Positions 42,253-50,275 of a DNA stretch of 64,000 bases are shown one piece after another (the stretch's first letter is position 1; every line of letters begins with the position of its first letter). The position numbers were made by a program, and so were the translations under genes. Below the pieces are notes generated by a model that saw only the letters and a list, made by a program, of their open reading frames with translations, ran no database searches and had not been told where the DNA came from. Location: positions 1-64,000 of the forward strand of contig JBGTDX010000073.1 in assembly GCA_041748075.1 (NCBI GenBank), in the 5' to 3' direction. Source of the DNA: JBGSYJ01 sp041748075. GTDB taxonomy: Bacteria > Acidobacteriota > Thermoanaerobaculia > Gp7-AA8.

Positions 42253-42283
42253 TGGCCGGACATTGCATGCTCGGCCCTCACGC
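42253..42283. repeat. Palindromic repeat, copy 2
   Basis: The plus strand matches the reverse complement of the 7606-7633 element almost throughout (tggccggacattgcatgctc against tggccgaacattgcattgca and on), with a 5-base difference in the loop. Arms ggccg and cggcc pair. Dispersed non-coding repeat. Confidence 0.7.
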
Positions 42284-42355
42284 AAACGACCAGCCGTGGT
42301 GCGCCCCTTGTGATTCGCCCGGCGCTGAGAAACAATTCCCGCCGAGGAGCACCAA

Positions 42356-42643
42356 ATGAGCCTGCATCGAGAGCCGTCCGTCGTTCCGAACAACGTCAAA
42401 GTCCGTTCCGTCGCCATCGGCGCACAAGCACTCGGCGCGGGCAGTTCCGGCGCGTTCGCCGCCGGAGCCACAGCCCTCGGCGTTATCGCCCTGGGCGCGC
42501 TCGCCGCCGGCGTCATCGCGATCCGCAAGCTCACGATCGTCGAACAGCAGATCGAGTCGCTGAAAGTCGGCGTGCTGAAGCTCGACCGCCTCGAGATCGG
42601 CGACCTCGTCGTGAAACGCTCGATGCAGACCCCGCAGAGCTGA
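42356..42643 (+). CDS. Small AIGA-repeat protein
   Basis: Unknown function. Of 95 residues the centre (about 18-56) is an alanine/glycine-rich run with a five-residue rhythm (AIGAQALGAGSSGAFAAGAT and on through VIALGALAAGVIAI), which could be a membrane helix pair or a beta-solenoid of pentapeptide type. The tail (about 57-90) has a regular L-K-V-x-x-L-K-L-D-R-L-E-I spacing, consistent with a small beta-helix. A good AGGAG lies seven bases before the ATG. It is surrounded by repeats on both sides. Confidence 0.65.
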   Translation: MSLHREPSVVPNNVKVRSVAIGAQALGAGSSGAFAAGATALGVIALGALAAGVIAIRKLTIVEQQIESLKVGVLKLDRLEIGDLVVKRSMQTPQS

Positions 42644-42674
42644 CCACGCTCCTATCCCCTGCCCCTTCGGAAGG

Positions 42675-42717
42675 ATCCGTTTCCGTTTCCGTTTCCGTTT
42701 CCGTTTCCGTAACGGAT
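42675..42717. repeat. Hexanucleotide tandem repeat with inverted ends
   Basis: Five copies of ttccgt preceded by atccgt and followed by aacggat, so the ends pair (atccgtt with aacggat). It lies between the small AIGA-repeat gene and the S33 peptidase gene. Unit length 6 differs from the 7-base repeats elsewhere. Confidence 0.75.
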
Positions 42718-42775
42718 ACTACCCCACGATCCTGATCACCGGTTCTCCGACTCTCGCACCACGTCACATCCTCGT

Positions 42776-42801
42776 AGGCAGGGCCTTGGAAGGCCCTGCC
42801 T
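42776..42801 (-). terminator. Palindrome after the S33 peptidase, possible terminator
   Basis: aggcagggcct, loop tgga, aggccctgcct: 11-bp perfect arms 5 bases beyond the stop of the peptidase gene on the minus strand. There is no T-run after it, so it is a hairpin 3' end or a dispersed palindrome rather than a canonical intrinsic terminator. Confidence 0.5.
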
Positions 42802-42805
42802 CAAT

Positions 42806-44272
42806 CTACGGCCGGAAGCTCTTCGCCTCCTCGAGCGATAGAAACTTCGGCTGAGGCAATCGGATCGTCCGTCCGGAGACGTCCCTTCCGGAAAGGAACT
42901 CGACGACGGTTCGTCCCACATCCCGGTTCAGGAACGTGTCCTCGTGCCCGGCGTGGTCGACGACGATGTGCGTGCCGCGCGTCAGACCCCAGCGCACCTC
43001 CTCCGCCTGGAATGGCGGAGTATTGCTGTCGAGTGTCCCGCTGATGAAGAGCGTCGGCACATCGCTGAGGATCGGGCTGCGGTATTGGTCTCCGAGGTCC
43101 GGGCTGCCGACTGCGCGGCACACTTCAGGATACGGGTAGTTGGTGAAGGCGCCGAGGATGGATCGTTTCTCTTCCGCGCGAATCTGTGCGAGGCGGAGTG
43201 GCGAGACGCCTGAAGCGCAATCGGTGACGATTGGCATGAGCGGAATGCCGCCCGCGACGCCTCCCATCCGTTTCAGTACGTAGCCGGAAAGAATGGATGA
43301 ACCTCCCCGATCGATCTCGTGGAGCATGGCGGGAAACACGATGAAGTCGTTCCCGTCGCCGACATCATGACGCAGGATTCTCCGCAGGCCATCGGCACTC
43401 ACGAGGATCGTCAGATTCTCTCCGGTTTTCGGATGGCGGACGCTGACGTCGATCGGCTTCGCTTCGAGTTTCTTCAGAACGCGCTTCAGGAGGGCGATCA
43501 TGTCTGGCACATCGCGGGAAATCGCAGGATCGGAAGCCGCGAGCGCAGCGATCTTGCGGAACTGCATGTCGAGAGTCAACGGCAGCTTCTGTGTGTGGTC
43601 GGGGCCTTCCGTCCCGATCAGCACGACGCGTCCGAGGTGCTCGCCGTGACGGCGAAGGGTAGCAAGGGCGAGGTGCGTGCCGTAACTGAAGCCGACGAGG
43701 TTGAGTTTTTCTTCGCCGAGGGCCTGCCGGAGAGCGTCGATGTCATCGGCGGCTTCCCGGCTGTTGAAGCCGCTGATGTCGAGACCCTTCGCTGTCCATT
43801 CATCCGCGCATCGGGTCGTTGCGTCGATCATCCCCTTCAGCAGCGCATCGGTGTCGGAAAACGCCGTGAGCGGCGGGTCGCCGGCGGGAGGGCAGAACGG
43901 GCTCGGTTTCGATTTCCCGGTTCCGCGCTGATCGAGAAGAATGAAGTCGCCCGTGGTGCGGAAAGCACCGATGATCTCCGCGGCGCCCGGGAACCGCAGT
44001 AGTCCGGTTGCCGATCCGCCCGGCCCGCCGGGAAGGTAGGTCACGGGCGTTCCCTTCGTTTCGCCTGTCGCTCTGAAACGGACGAAATAAAGCTCGAGCG
44101 TGCCGGAGTCCTCTTTCTCCCGGTTCTGCGGGACGATGAGCGTCCCCTGCTCCGCTTCCACCTCGGCGTCGCCGAGCATGACCGTGAACCGTTCGATACG
44201 GAACGGCGGCGCGCTCTCGGCACCAGCGACCGAAGCAATTACGAGTGACAGCACGACGAGAAACGAACGCAT
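42806..44272 (-). CDS. Secreted S33-family alpha/beta hydrolase (tripeptidyl/prolyl aminopeptidase type)
   Basis: Exported hydrolase of 488 residues. Signal peptide about 1-18 (SLVIASVAGAESA). Signature elements: TYLPGGPGGSA near 75-85 (oxyanion hole), DQRGTGKS near 112, nucleophile near 196 in VGFSYGTH, late GTLDSNTPP with aspartate and the catalytic histidine in VDHAGHE near the end. This matches TAP/prolyl-aminopeptidase relatives that cut peptides in the periplasm or medium. ATG preceded by AGGAGAG. It precedes the inverted-repeat gap and the BlaI/M56 unit on the same strand but seems a separate unit. Confidence 0.92.
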   Translation of the reverse strand: MRSFLVVLSLVIASVAGAESAPPFRIERFTVMLGDAEVEAEQGTLIVPQNREKEDSGTLELYFVRFRATGETKGTPVTYLPGGPGGSATGLLRFPGAAEIIGAFRTTGDFILLDQRGTGKSKPSPFCPPAGDPPLTAFSDTDALLKGMIDATTRCADEWTAKGLDISGFNSREAADDIDALRQALGEEKLNLVGFSYGTHLALATLRRHGEHLGRVVLIGTEGPDHTQKLPLTLDMQFRKIAALAASDPAISRDVPDMIALLKRVLKKLEAKPIDVSVRHPKTGENLTILVSADGLRRILRHDVGDGNDFIVFPAMLHEIDRGGSSILSGYVLKRMGGVAGGIPLMPIVTDCASGVSPLRLAQIRAEEKRSILGAFTNYPYPEVCRAVGSPDLGDQYRSPILSDVPTLFISGTLDSNTPPFQAEEVRWGLTRGTHIVVDHAGHEDTFLNRDVGRTVVEFLSGRDVSGRTIRLPQPKFLSLEEAKSFRP

Positions 44273-44357
44273 AGTTCTCTCCTGTAGCCCGGCGCAACGC
44301 AGGCGATTGGTTGATTAGTTGTTTATTGGGAAGGAACTGTTTAGCTGCGGCCTCGTG

Positions 44358-44433
44358 TCATCCTGAGCGAAGCGAAGGATCTTGCTGCGGGGATCGAGCA
44401 TCGCAAGATGATCCTTCGCTGCGCTCAGGATGA
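44358..44433. repeat. Long inverted repeat with tcatcctgag arms
   Basis: Left arm tcatcctgagcgaagcgaag plus gatc (44358-44381); right arm is its reverse complement with one mismatch (44410-44433). The 24-bp stem surrounds a loop of about 28 bases with further short pairing. It lies between the S33 peptidase and the M56 protein genes. I recall repeats with the TCATCCTGAGCGAAGCGAAG core as common in many soil bacteria; function unknown. Confidence 0.8.
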
Positions 44434-44441
44434 GATCGCGA

Positions 44442-45836
44442 CTATCCCGTGCCGCGCGCCCGTCGCACGAGCCGCTTGATCGGCGCCGTCACCCCTCGAT
44501 GAACCAGTGCGACCGGATGCCTGCTTCTCCCCGTACCCACCGTCGCCGCATCGTCTCTCCGGTCTCCGTCGCGCTTCACCACATGACGATGGCGCTGACC
44601 ATTGCGAATCACGATGACTTCATCGTCGGGATGGGGCATGACGACCGGCACTGGCAGCAACTCCTTCCCCTTTCCCGGCGGGAGAGGGGCAAGGGGTGAG
44701 GGCCCCTCCGCGCTCTCGTCCACGACGCTCTCGAACGCCTCCGCGGCGCTGCTCACCTCCGCAACGGATCTCGCCATCGTAACGATCATGGCGCCACCAG
44801 GTGCGGTCTCAGACCTCGGCTGTCGCGCTTCAACGATCTCGAGACCTTCCTTCATCGCAGTCGTTGCCTCGACTCTCGTCGCTGCCCGCACTTCAGCGTT
44901 TCTGCGTACCGCTGCCGCGTCCCGAGCATCGCGAACGATCGCGATCTCCACGACAACCTCCGCCGGAATCTCGGCGAGAGGCGTGAATGCGAAGAGAAAG
45001 AACCCCGCACAGATAAGCCCCAGGGCGGTGAGTGTCGAGCCGACCCCGGAAGACGTCCGCAGAATCCGCCGCACGCGATATTCGAGGTCGGCGGCCGCTC
45101 CGATCTGTACGGCGAGAGCCGATCGCTGCGGCGGCATGCGGCAGAACTCGACGATCGCCTCCGCGTAGCGCGATCGCGTCTCTCCTGTCTCGGTCATCAG
45201 CGCAGCCTCGTCGGCGGCCGCCTCTCGCTCCCGAATCACGATGCGCTCGGCGATCCAGAGCGGCAGTGCGATCCAGAGGAGAGACCTAATCAAACGGATG
45301 GCCGCGTGAATCATCGGATCGCGCCAGCGCGCGTGTGATTCCTCATGCGCCACGACCAGCCTCACGATCTCCTCCTCGGCACTGACAAGACTTTCCGGAA
45401 GCACGATGACGGGGCGCAGCAGCCCGTGCGTGCGCGGTGTTCCATCCTTCGCGAGGACGACGTTGAACTCAGACCGATTCATCGCGATCGGTCCTGCAGG
45501 CAGCCATGTCCGTTCTTCGAGATACAGCCGGGCGTAAGCGCGGATCTCACGCGCAACGAGGAAGAGAGAACCTGCCAGCCAGAACACGATCGCGCCGATG
45601 GCCACGTCGAACGATGAGCCTGCGGCACTCTCGGGTGCGCGGGTCGCGACTGCAGGAGCTGCCTCAGGCGTGAGGAAGAGCGGCACGAGGATGACGAGAG
45701 CGAAGCCCGACAGGGCGGCCACGTATCGCACACGCGCAGGCGCACCGCGCAGCAGCACGACGGCGGCGGCAGTGATACAGACAACCGGAATCCCCGCGAG
45801 CCAGAGGTTGATTGCAAATGCAGGAAATGCATTCAT
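44442..45836 (-). CDS. M56-family membrane metallopeptidase (BlaR1-like, no beta-lactam sensor)
   Basis: Membrane zinc protease of the BlaR1/MecR1 type, 464 residues. Several membrane segments occupy about 1-120 and 180-280; zinc motif H164-E-E-S-H168, with a glutamate ligand in REREAAADE near 200-215. The penicillin-binding sensor domain of true BlaR1 is absent; the C-terminal 170 residues look low-complexity and probably not folded as a sensor. Its start overlaps the BlaI stop by 4 bp (ATGA), so it is translated from the BlaI transcript. The stimulus is unknown. Confidence 0.9.
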   Translation of the reverse strand: MNAFPAFAINLWLAGIPVVCITAAAVVLLRGAPARVRYVAALSGFALVILVPLFLTPEAAPAVATRAPESAAGSSFDVAIGAIVFWLAGSLFLVAREIRAYARLYLEERTWLPAGPIAMNRSEFNVVLAKDGTPRTHGLLRPVIVLPESLVSAEEEIVRLVVAHEESHARWRDPMIHAAIRLIRSLLWIALPLWIAERIVIREREAAADEAALMTETGETRSRYAEAIVEFCRMPPQRSALAVQIGAAADLEYRVRRILRTSSGVGSTLTALGLICAGFFLFAFTPLAEIPAEVVVEIAIVRDARDAAAVRRNAEVRAATRVEATTAMKEGLEIVEARQPRSETAPGGAMIVTMARSVAEVSSAAEAFESVVDESAEGPSPLAPLPPGKGKELLPVPVVMPHPDDEVIVIRNGQRHRHVVKRDGDRRDDAATVGTGRSRHPVALVHRGVTAPIKRLVRRARGTG

Positions 45837-46222
45837 CGTTTCTTCTCCCCGTCGCGCCGCGATGCGATGAGGGCCTCGATCCGCGCCAGATCGCGATCCG
45901 AAACCGTGCCTTCGACGAGATGCGTCGCGAGCGCCGCCGGATCACCTCCGAAAAATCGGTCGATCACCCTTCGCACCGCCACCTTCGCCGCCGCCGGCTC
46001 CTTCATGACGGGCTTGTACATATATGCGCGCCCTACCTTCTCGCGCCGCACATGCCCCTTCTCCTCCAGCCGGTTGAGCATCGTCTGCACCGTCGTGTAC
46101 GCGACATTCCCCCGCCGCGCTACGAGCAGCTCATGCACCTCCGCAACCGTGCCTCCCCCCGAATCCCACAGCGCCTTCATGATGTCGAGCTCCCGATCGC
46201 CGAGCTTCGCCCCGATCTTCAT
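45833..46222 (-). CDS. blaI: BlaI/MecI/CopY-family repressor
   Basis: Winged-helix repressor of 129 residues that would be cleaved by the downstream M56 protease. Recognisable: ELDIMKALWDSGGGTVAEVH with the first helices, then TTVQTMLNRLEEKGHVRREK recognition-helix region, and a C-terminal dimerisation helix region ending in basic residues. ATG is preceded by AGGAGA at 5-6 bases. The promoter and dyad sites just upstream suggest autorepression. The regulon beyond its own operon is unknown. Confidence 0.92.
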   Translation of the reverse strand: MKIGAKLGDRELDIMKALWDSGGGTVAEVHELLVARRGNVAYTTVQTMLNRLEEKGHVRREKVGRAYMYKPVMKEPAAAKVAVRRVIDRFFGGDPAALATHLVEGTVSDRDLARIEALIASRRDGEKKR

Positions 46223-46233
46223 CCGTCATCTCC

Positions 46234-46246
46234 TACTCGTGTAGTA
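46234..46246. promoter_or_regulatory. Dyad operator candidate O1 (TACT-N5-AGTA)
   Basis: Symmetric TACT/AGTA half-sites with five bases between, placed just downstream of the inferred transcription start of blaI and just upstream of its ribosome site. BlaI-family repressors bind short dyads. Confidence 0.55.
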
Positions 46247-46257
46247 CGACAGTTCAT

Positions 46258-46286
46258 AAAATAGGTTACCTCCGCCGGATTGTCAA
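46258..46286 (-). promoter_or_regulatory. Sigma-70-type promoter of blaI-M56
   Basis: Minus strand: TTGACA (46286-46281), 17-base spacer, TATTTT (46263-46258). A transcription start about 46251 leaves a leader of about 28 bases. It is the best promoter match in the window. Confidence 0.7.
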
Positions 46287-46304
46287 CTACTCCAGTAGGA
46301 GTTG
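46284..46304. promoter_or_regulatory. Dyad operator candidate O2
   Basis: Imperfect dyad caactactccagtaggagtt (8 of 10 pairs) overlapping the -35 box of the blaI promoter. Half-site spacing differs from O1, so binding is less certain. Confidence 0.4.
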
Positions 46305-46483
46305 ACCAGCCAGTAACCGAGCCGGGCGGCGGCGTCCCTCTCCCCGTGTGAACGGGGAAGGGGTGAAAATCGGCGGCACATTGTCCTGAGTCGACCGGCC
46401 GTGCACTTGGCGCGCAACCACCCGTCCCCGGATTTTCATCGTGCATACAACGCGAGAACGGGGCGGGAGGGTAGGATCCGCCG

Positions 46484-46732
46484 CTACTGCGTGGGCGTTG
46501 GCGACTGGACGGGGGCGGGCGTCGGAGCCGACAGCGCGTCGATCTTTTTTTCGAGACGATCGATCTTTTGGTGGAGCGACTCGACCTCTCTACTCAGTCT
46601 GCGTCCGTCCCGGCCGGAAAAGATGATGACGATGAGGGCAATCAGGATCAGGGTCCCGCAGCCGAGTTGCACCCTGGGAGTCTGATAAACGTTCGATTCC
46701 TTACGGACTTTGTCGGGCTCCATGTATTCCAT
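46484..46732 (-). CDS. Small membrane protein with coiled coil
   Basis: Unknown function. From ATG 46732 it gives 82 residues; 46723 is an alternative start. One membrane segment (LGCGTLILIALIVIIFS, about 25-42) is followed by a short coiled coil (REVESLHQKIDRLEKKIDAL) and a Pro/Thr-rich tail. A start further upstream would read into repeat-free but low-quality sequence. No family recognised. Confidence 0.6.
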   Translation of the reverse strand: MEYMEPDKVRKESNVYQTPRVQLGCGTLILIALIVIIFSGRDGRRLSREVESLHQKIDRLEKKIDALSAPTPAPVQSPTPTQ

Positions 46733-46844
46733 GGGCGAACGGTGCGCTTTCGGGGCGCGACAGTCAAGTCTCTGGCGGCGGCGCGGAGGCGGTGCTTCGC
46801 GGGTTCGCACGGTAGGCCCTCGAAGGCTTCACTGGAGTAACTCA

Positions 46845-48218
46845 CTACCGTCGATAGATCAGCGGCAGTTCGCGCGTTTCCTTCGTGCTCCCGCTCCCCC
46901 ACTGCAGCACGGCTACGAAGCGGACGAAGGGACTTCCGGCGTACGGAGGGAGGATCGACTTCGGCAGCTCGACCGTCGCGCGCACGCGATTCGAGAGCGA
47001 GCGTGTGACCTTCTGTCTGAGTCCGTTGAAGGTGACTTTCAGTGCCGGCAGTGGCGATGCATTCGGGGCCGCAGCTGCGATACGGATGCGGAGACCGTTC
47101 GCGCCGCCGGCGGATGCGTCGTCGCTGTCGATTGCCGCGGCGACGAACGCGGAAGGAGCGAGGCCGAGGAGAATCTGATCGAAGATCTCGAGCAGCGGCG
47201 GGGCATCCCACAGCTGCGAGTGATACGAAGGGATTCCGGCAGTCGGATAGACGCCAATCGGAACGTTAAACGTGCGCACACCGGCTCCCCGGATCCACTG
47301 GGCCGAGACGAGCGGGACGGTGCTGTCGCCCTCGTCACTCGCTTCGAATCTGACTTTGCCTGGACCTTCGATGGTCGCGCGTACGTCGGTATCCGCCCCG
47401 AAACCGGCGACGTTCGTGATCGGAGGCGTCGCGAACCCGGGCAGCGTCAGCTCGCGCAGCCTGACGAGCCTCGTCGCGTGACCTGCCCTCGGCTGAACAG
47501 CCGGCGCATCCTTCGCGCGGATCCAGGAGACCGAGACCGTCGGGGAAACCGCCTTGCCATTTTCGAACACCATTGGCGGCGGGATATCGTCGCTCGCCGC
47601 GTTCGCCATCGCAGGAGGCGGGAGGAGGTCATACGCGGCCTGAGCGCTCTGCATGACCGTTCGCGTCTCCGTCGGCGTCATACTCGCCGCGAGAAATCCG
47701 AACTTCTCCCCTTTCGCCAGGTAGCGGAATGCCTTCAGTGTGCCGGCCCACGGCACACCGAATCCGAGGATGTGCGCGATCGATGCGGAGGTCTCGGGAC
47801 GGAGCTCGAGGAAGCGGCGAAGCAGGAGTCCGCCGGTGGAGTGAACGATCAGGATGACCTTTCCATGCTGGGAGAGCGATGCAAGCGAACGGCCGATGTC
47901 GTCGAAGACCTGCGGGTCGTCGATCGCCTTGCGCCAGTCCCACCCGACCGCGATGAACTCGGAGGGATTCGAGATCGAGTACCCGTAGAGTCGGAGCACG
48001 TCGTAGAGCGACTGCGCCTGTTTCGCGATTCCAAAGAAGACGTCGCGAATCGGCTCGCCGGCGACGAGGGCGTCGGGGTCGAGGAGCTTGAGGATCAGCC
48101 GGGCCTTCCGCTTCGGGTCGGCGAGCGTCTGCAACGAAGGCGGAAAGACGACCTTGCCGCTCGTCTCACGCAGTTCGCTTGCCGGGAATCCGGGAATGAA
48201 CAGGACGGGAGGACGCAT
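46845..48218 (-). CDS. LCAT-like alpha/beta hydrolase (lipase/acyltransferase)
   Basis: Soluble hydrolase of the lecithin:cholesterol acyltransferase/lipase class, 457 residues from ATG 48218; upstream sequence to 48353 is repeat-derived. Near the N-terminus LFIPGFPASELR (oxyanion region), GWDWRKAID near 95, nucleophile in IVHSTGGLL near 125, and an LGFGVPWAGTLK segment follow the LCAT order. A late segment VPLVSAQWIRGAG may contain an acidic member of the triad; I cannot place the histidine with certainty. The last 130 residues are a beta-rich extra domain. No signal peptide. Confidence 0.75.
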   Translation of the reverse strand: MRPPVLFIPGFPASELRETSGKVVFPPSLQTLADPKRKARLILKLLDPDALVAGEPIRDVFFGIAKQAQSLYDVLRLYGYSISNPSEFIAVGWDWRKAIDDPQVFDDIGRSLASLSQHGKVILIVHSTGGLLLRRFLELRPETSASIAHILGFGVPWAGTLKAFRYLAKGEKFGFLAASMTPTETRTVMQSAQAAYDLLPPPAMANAASDDIPPPMVFENGKAVSPTVSVSWIRAKDAPAVQPRAGHATRLVRLRELTLPGFATPPITNVAGFGADTDVRATIEGPGKVRFEASDEGDSTVPLVSAQWIRGAGVRTFNVPIGVYPTAGIPSYHSQLWDAPPLLEIFDQILLGLAPSAFVAAAIDSDDASAGGANGLRIRIAAAAPNASPLPALKVTFNGLRQKVTRSLSNRVRATVELPKSILPPYAGSPFVRFVAVLQWGSGSTKETRELPLIYRR

Positions 48219-48254
48219 GGGAGGATTCTGGCAGCGACCGGGGCGCGGGGCAAT

Positions 48255-48272
48255 GGGTTCTGGGTTCTGGGA
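48255..48272. repeat. Heptanucleotide repeat, left arm
   Basis: gggttctgggttctggga: two and a half units of gggttct, complementary to the right arm at 48359-48390. Confidence 0.65.
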
Positions 48273-48358
48273 AGACAGGGCAAGAGTTGCAGGCGAGAAA
48301 TGAACACGCTCCACCGCTGGTGAGGAGCATACGTAGCGCGGAACTTGCACCACGTTCG

Positions 48359-48390
48359 ACTCAGAACTCAGAACCCAGAACCCAGAACCC
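48359..48390. repeat. Heptanucleotide repeat, right arm
   Basis: Four units of actcaga/acccaga (period 7) ending 30 bases before the OsmC start. Complementary to the left arm about 90 bases away; together they could form a long stem between two divergent genes. Confidence 0.75.
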
Positions 48391-48419
48391 GTATGATGTC
48401 GCGACAGGAGGAATTAAAG

Positions 48420-48848
48420 ATGCCGAGTCGTAAAGCTGAAGCAGAGTGGAAAGGAAACCTGAAGGACGGAAAAGGAACCTTACGGACCGAGAGTGGAGCG
48501 GCCGACGGCGCATATTCGTTCGTGTCGCGCTTCGAGACAGGAAGCGGAACGAATCCTGAGGAGCTGATCGCGGCCGCACACGCGGGATGTTTCTCGATGG
48601 CGCTGTCGAATGGATTGAGCAAAGCAGGGCACGAACCGGAGAGCGTTCACACCGAGGCGACGATTCACCTAGAGAAGGTGGGCGAGGGATTCGAGATCAC
48701 CCGCATCGATCTCGTATGCAACGCGAAAGTTCCCGGCATTTCGGACGAGGACTTTCAGAAAGAGGCTTCGAGCGCGAAAGAGAACTGCCCCGTGTCGAAA
48801 CTTCTCCGCACGGCGGAGATCACATTGAAGGCGACCCTGAAGAGCTGA
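48420..48848 (+). CDS. OsmC-family peroxidase
   Basis: Cysteine-based organic hydroperoxide reductase, 142 residues. Two conserved redox cysteines: AAAHAGCFSMAL near 56 and AKENCPVSKLL near 123. The start at 48420 is supported by AGGAGG nine bases upstream; the longer frame from 48345 reads through repeats and is rejected. It belongs to the OsmC rather than the Ohr subgroup by its ENCPVSK segment. Divergent from the LCAT-like hydrolase with the repeat region between. Confidence 0.93.
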   Translation: MPSRKAEAEWKGNLKDGKGTLRTESGAADGAYSFVSRFETGSGTNPEELIAAAHAGCFSMALSNGLSKAGHEPESVHTEATIHLEKVGEGFEITRIDLVCNAKVPGISDEDFQKEASSAKENCPVSKLLRTAEITLKATLKS

Positions 48849-48885
48849 AGCGCATCAACCGGCGCTCGCACCAGTCGGGCGCCGG

Positions 48886-49368
48886 CTATCGCGGCACGGG
48901 GATATCGAATTCCTCAGAACGAACCAGCTGCTCGCCGGCCCATGCTTCGACTTTGTACCGCCCCGGCGGCCAGCTTTCCGTCGGGGGACTCTGGAAGTGC
49001 AGGTAGCTCTCTCCGGCGACGACCTGCCTGGTCTCTTCGTGCACTTTCAGGTTGTCGCGCCCATACCAGACAGTGCGGACGATGGCGCCGGCCGGGGCGT
49101 CTTGAATCCTCATTGCAAAGTAAATCGTATCGCCGGCATTAAAGCCGCGAGCCGATTGCCCGAGTGGCATCCGGCCCTCCGGGTCCAGAGTAGCTCCGAG
49201 GGTGAAGTCTCCGAGCCACTGGTCGGCGACCCGGGCCTCAGGCGGAGCGATGCTGGCTGGATCCGTGATGGACGTATCGGTGACCGCCTGAGTAAGATCA
49301 GCGTCGCGCCGGCAGCCGAACGAGATGAGAGTGGCCGCCACCGCGAAGATGACCATAAGTCTGCGCAT
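48886..49368 (-). CDS. Small exported lipoprotein
   Basis: 160-residue protein beginning MRRLMVIFAVAATLISFGC, a type II signal peptide with a lipobox (ISFGC), so the mature N-terminus is C19 and it is membrane-anchored. The rest is beta-rich (TVWYGRDNLKVHEE, GRYKVEAW) and looks like an immunoglobulin-like or carrier domain; function unknown. The ATG at 49368 is chosen because GGGGG precedes it and the signal peptide begins there; a longer frame to 49713 has no such support. Convergent with the OsmC gene. Confidence 0.78.
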   Translation of the reverse strand: MRRLMVIFAVAATLISFGCRRDADLTQAVTDTSITDPASIAPPEARVADQWLGDFTLGATLDPEGRMPLGQSARGFNAGDTIYFAMRIQDAPAGAIVRTVWYGRDNLKVHEETRQVVAGESYLHFQSPPTESWPPGRYKVEAWAGEQLVRSEEFDIPVPR

Positions 49369-49518
49369 ACGAATCCCCCGGAAGTCATCGTGTTTCACGT
49401 CCCGGATCGAGAGCAAAGGTCCTGCCACCGCCTCAGACTTTTTTCGAACGTCGTCCTTGGAGAGTACACTCTTCTCATACATCAGTAGCCCCTGCTGGGG
49501 GTGTGGGAGGAGAGGCAC

Positions 49519-50184
49519 ATGCGCAGGTTCCTGATCATCTTCATTTGTGCAGCAGGCTACTCGGTTGCCCTTCCGGTCGCCGGCCAGCAGGTGGCCGTCG
49601 CACCGAAAATTTCGACTCTCGGGTATGGCGCCGACGTGATCGTGGGGCTGGGCTCCTACGTGCACCTGCGAGGAGGGCTTCATAGAGGCGACGTCACGCG
49701 CGACCTCACGCACAACGAGATCGAATACGAGGGCGACGTGAAGCTCTCGAGTGAGAACCTCTTTCTCGATCTTTATCCAGGCGGCCGGGGCTTCCGGATC
49801 ACTCTTGGAGCGATCCGCAATGACAACATCTATGAAGCGCGCTCGACTGAGAATACGATCGTGGAAGTCAACGGAGTCCCCTACCCCGTCGCCCTCGTCG
49901 GACGGATTCGTGCGGTCGCTACGACAGACGAGGTGGGGCCGTATCTCGGAATCGGATTCGGAAACGCATTCCGAGGCAGCTCACGCTTCCGCCTGTTGTT
50001 CGATATCGGAGCGTATGCTCACGGGGAGCCGATCGTCGACCTGATCGCCGAGCCCAATCCGGGGATTCTGCTTCCACCGAGTTTCGAAGAAGATCTCGCG
50101 GCGGAAGAACGCTCGCTGCAGGACGAGATCAGCGATTACGAGATTTATCCGGTCGTTTCGTTGTCGCTCGCGTTCCGGTTCTGA
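49519..50184 (+). CDS. Outer-membrane beta-barrel-like protein
   Basis: Exported protein of 221 residues with a signal peptide (MRRFLIIFICAAGYSVALPV, then AGQQ), alternating hydrophobic strands (for example GADVIVGLGSYVHLRGGL, GFRITLGAI, AFRFD-like ends) and a C-terminal phenylalanine (SLAFRF) as in outer-membrane proteins. An acidic loop (EEDLAAEERSLQDEISDYE) lies near the end. Start ATG 49519 has GGAGGAGAG upstream, rather than the frame start at 49501. Function unknown. Confidence 0.75.
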   Translation: MRRFLIIFICAAGYSVALPVAGQQVAVAPKISTLGYGADVIVGLGSYVHLRGGLHRGDVTRDLTHNEIEYEGDVKLSSENLFLDLYPGGRGFRITLGAIRNDNIYEARSTENTIVEVNGVPYPVALVGRIRAVATTDEVGPYLGIGFGNAFRGSSRFRLLFDIGAYAHGEPIVDLIAEPNPGILLPPSFEEDLAAEERSLQDEISDYEIYPVVSLSLAFRF

Positions 50185-50275
50185 ATCACGCCACCATGAA
50201 GGTCTGTCATTTGCTTGCTTGGAACGACATCGGACCGGTCGGCTGACACCTGCTACGCTGTGCCGCGGAGGAGAC

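Noticed and set aside
48219..48353. N-terminal extension of the LCAT-like gene
   Set aside because: The codons read through gggttct-type repeats; the family begins at MRPPVLFIPG (48218).
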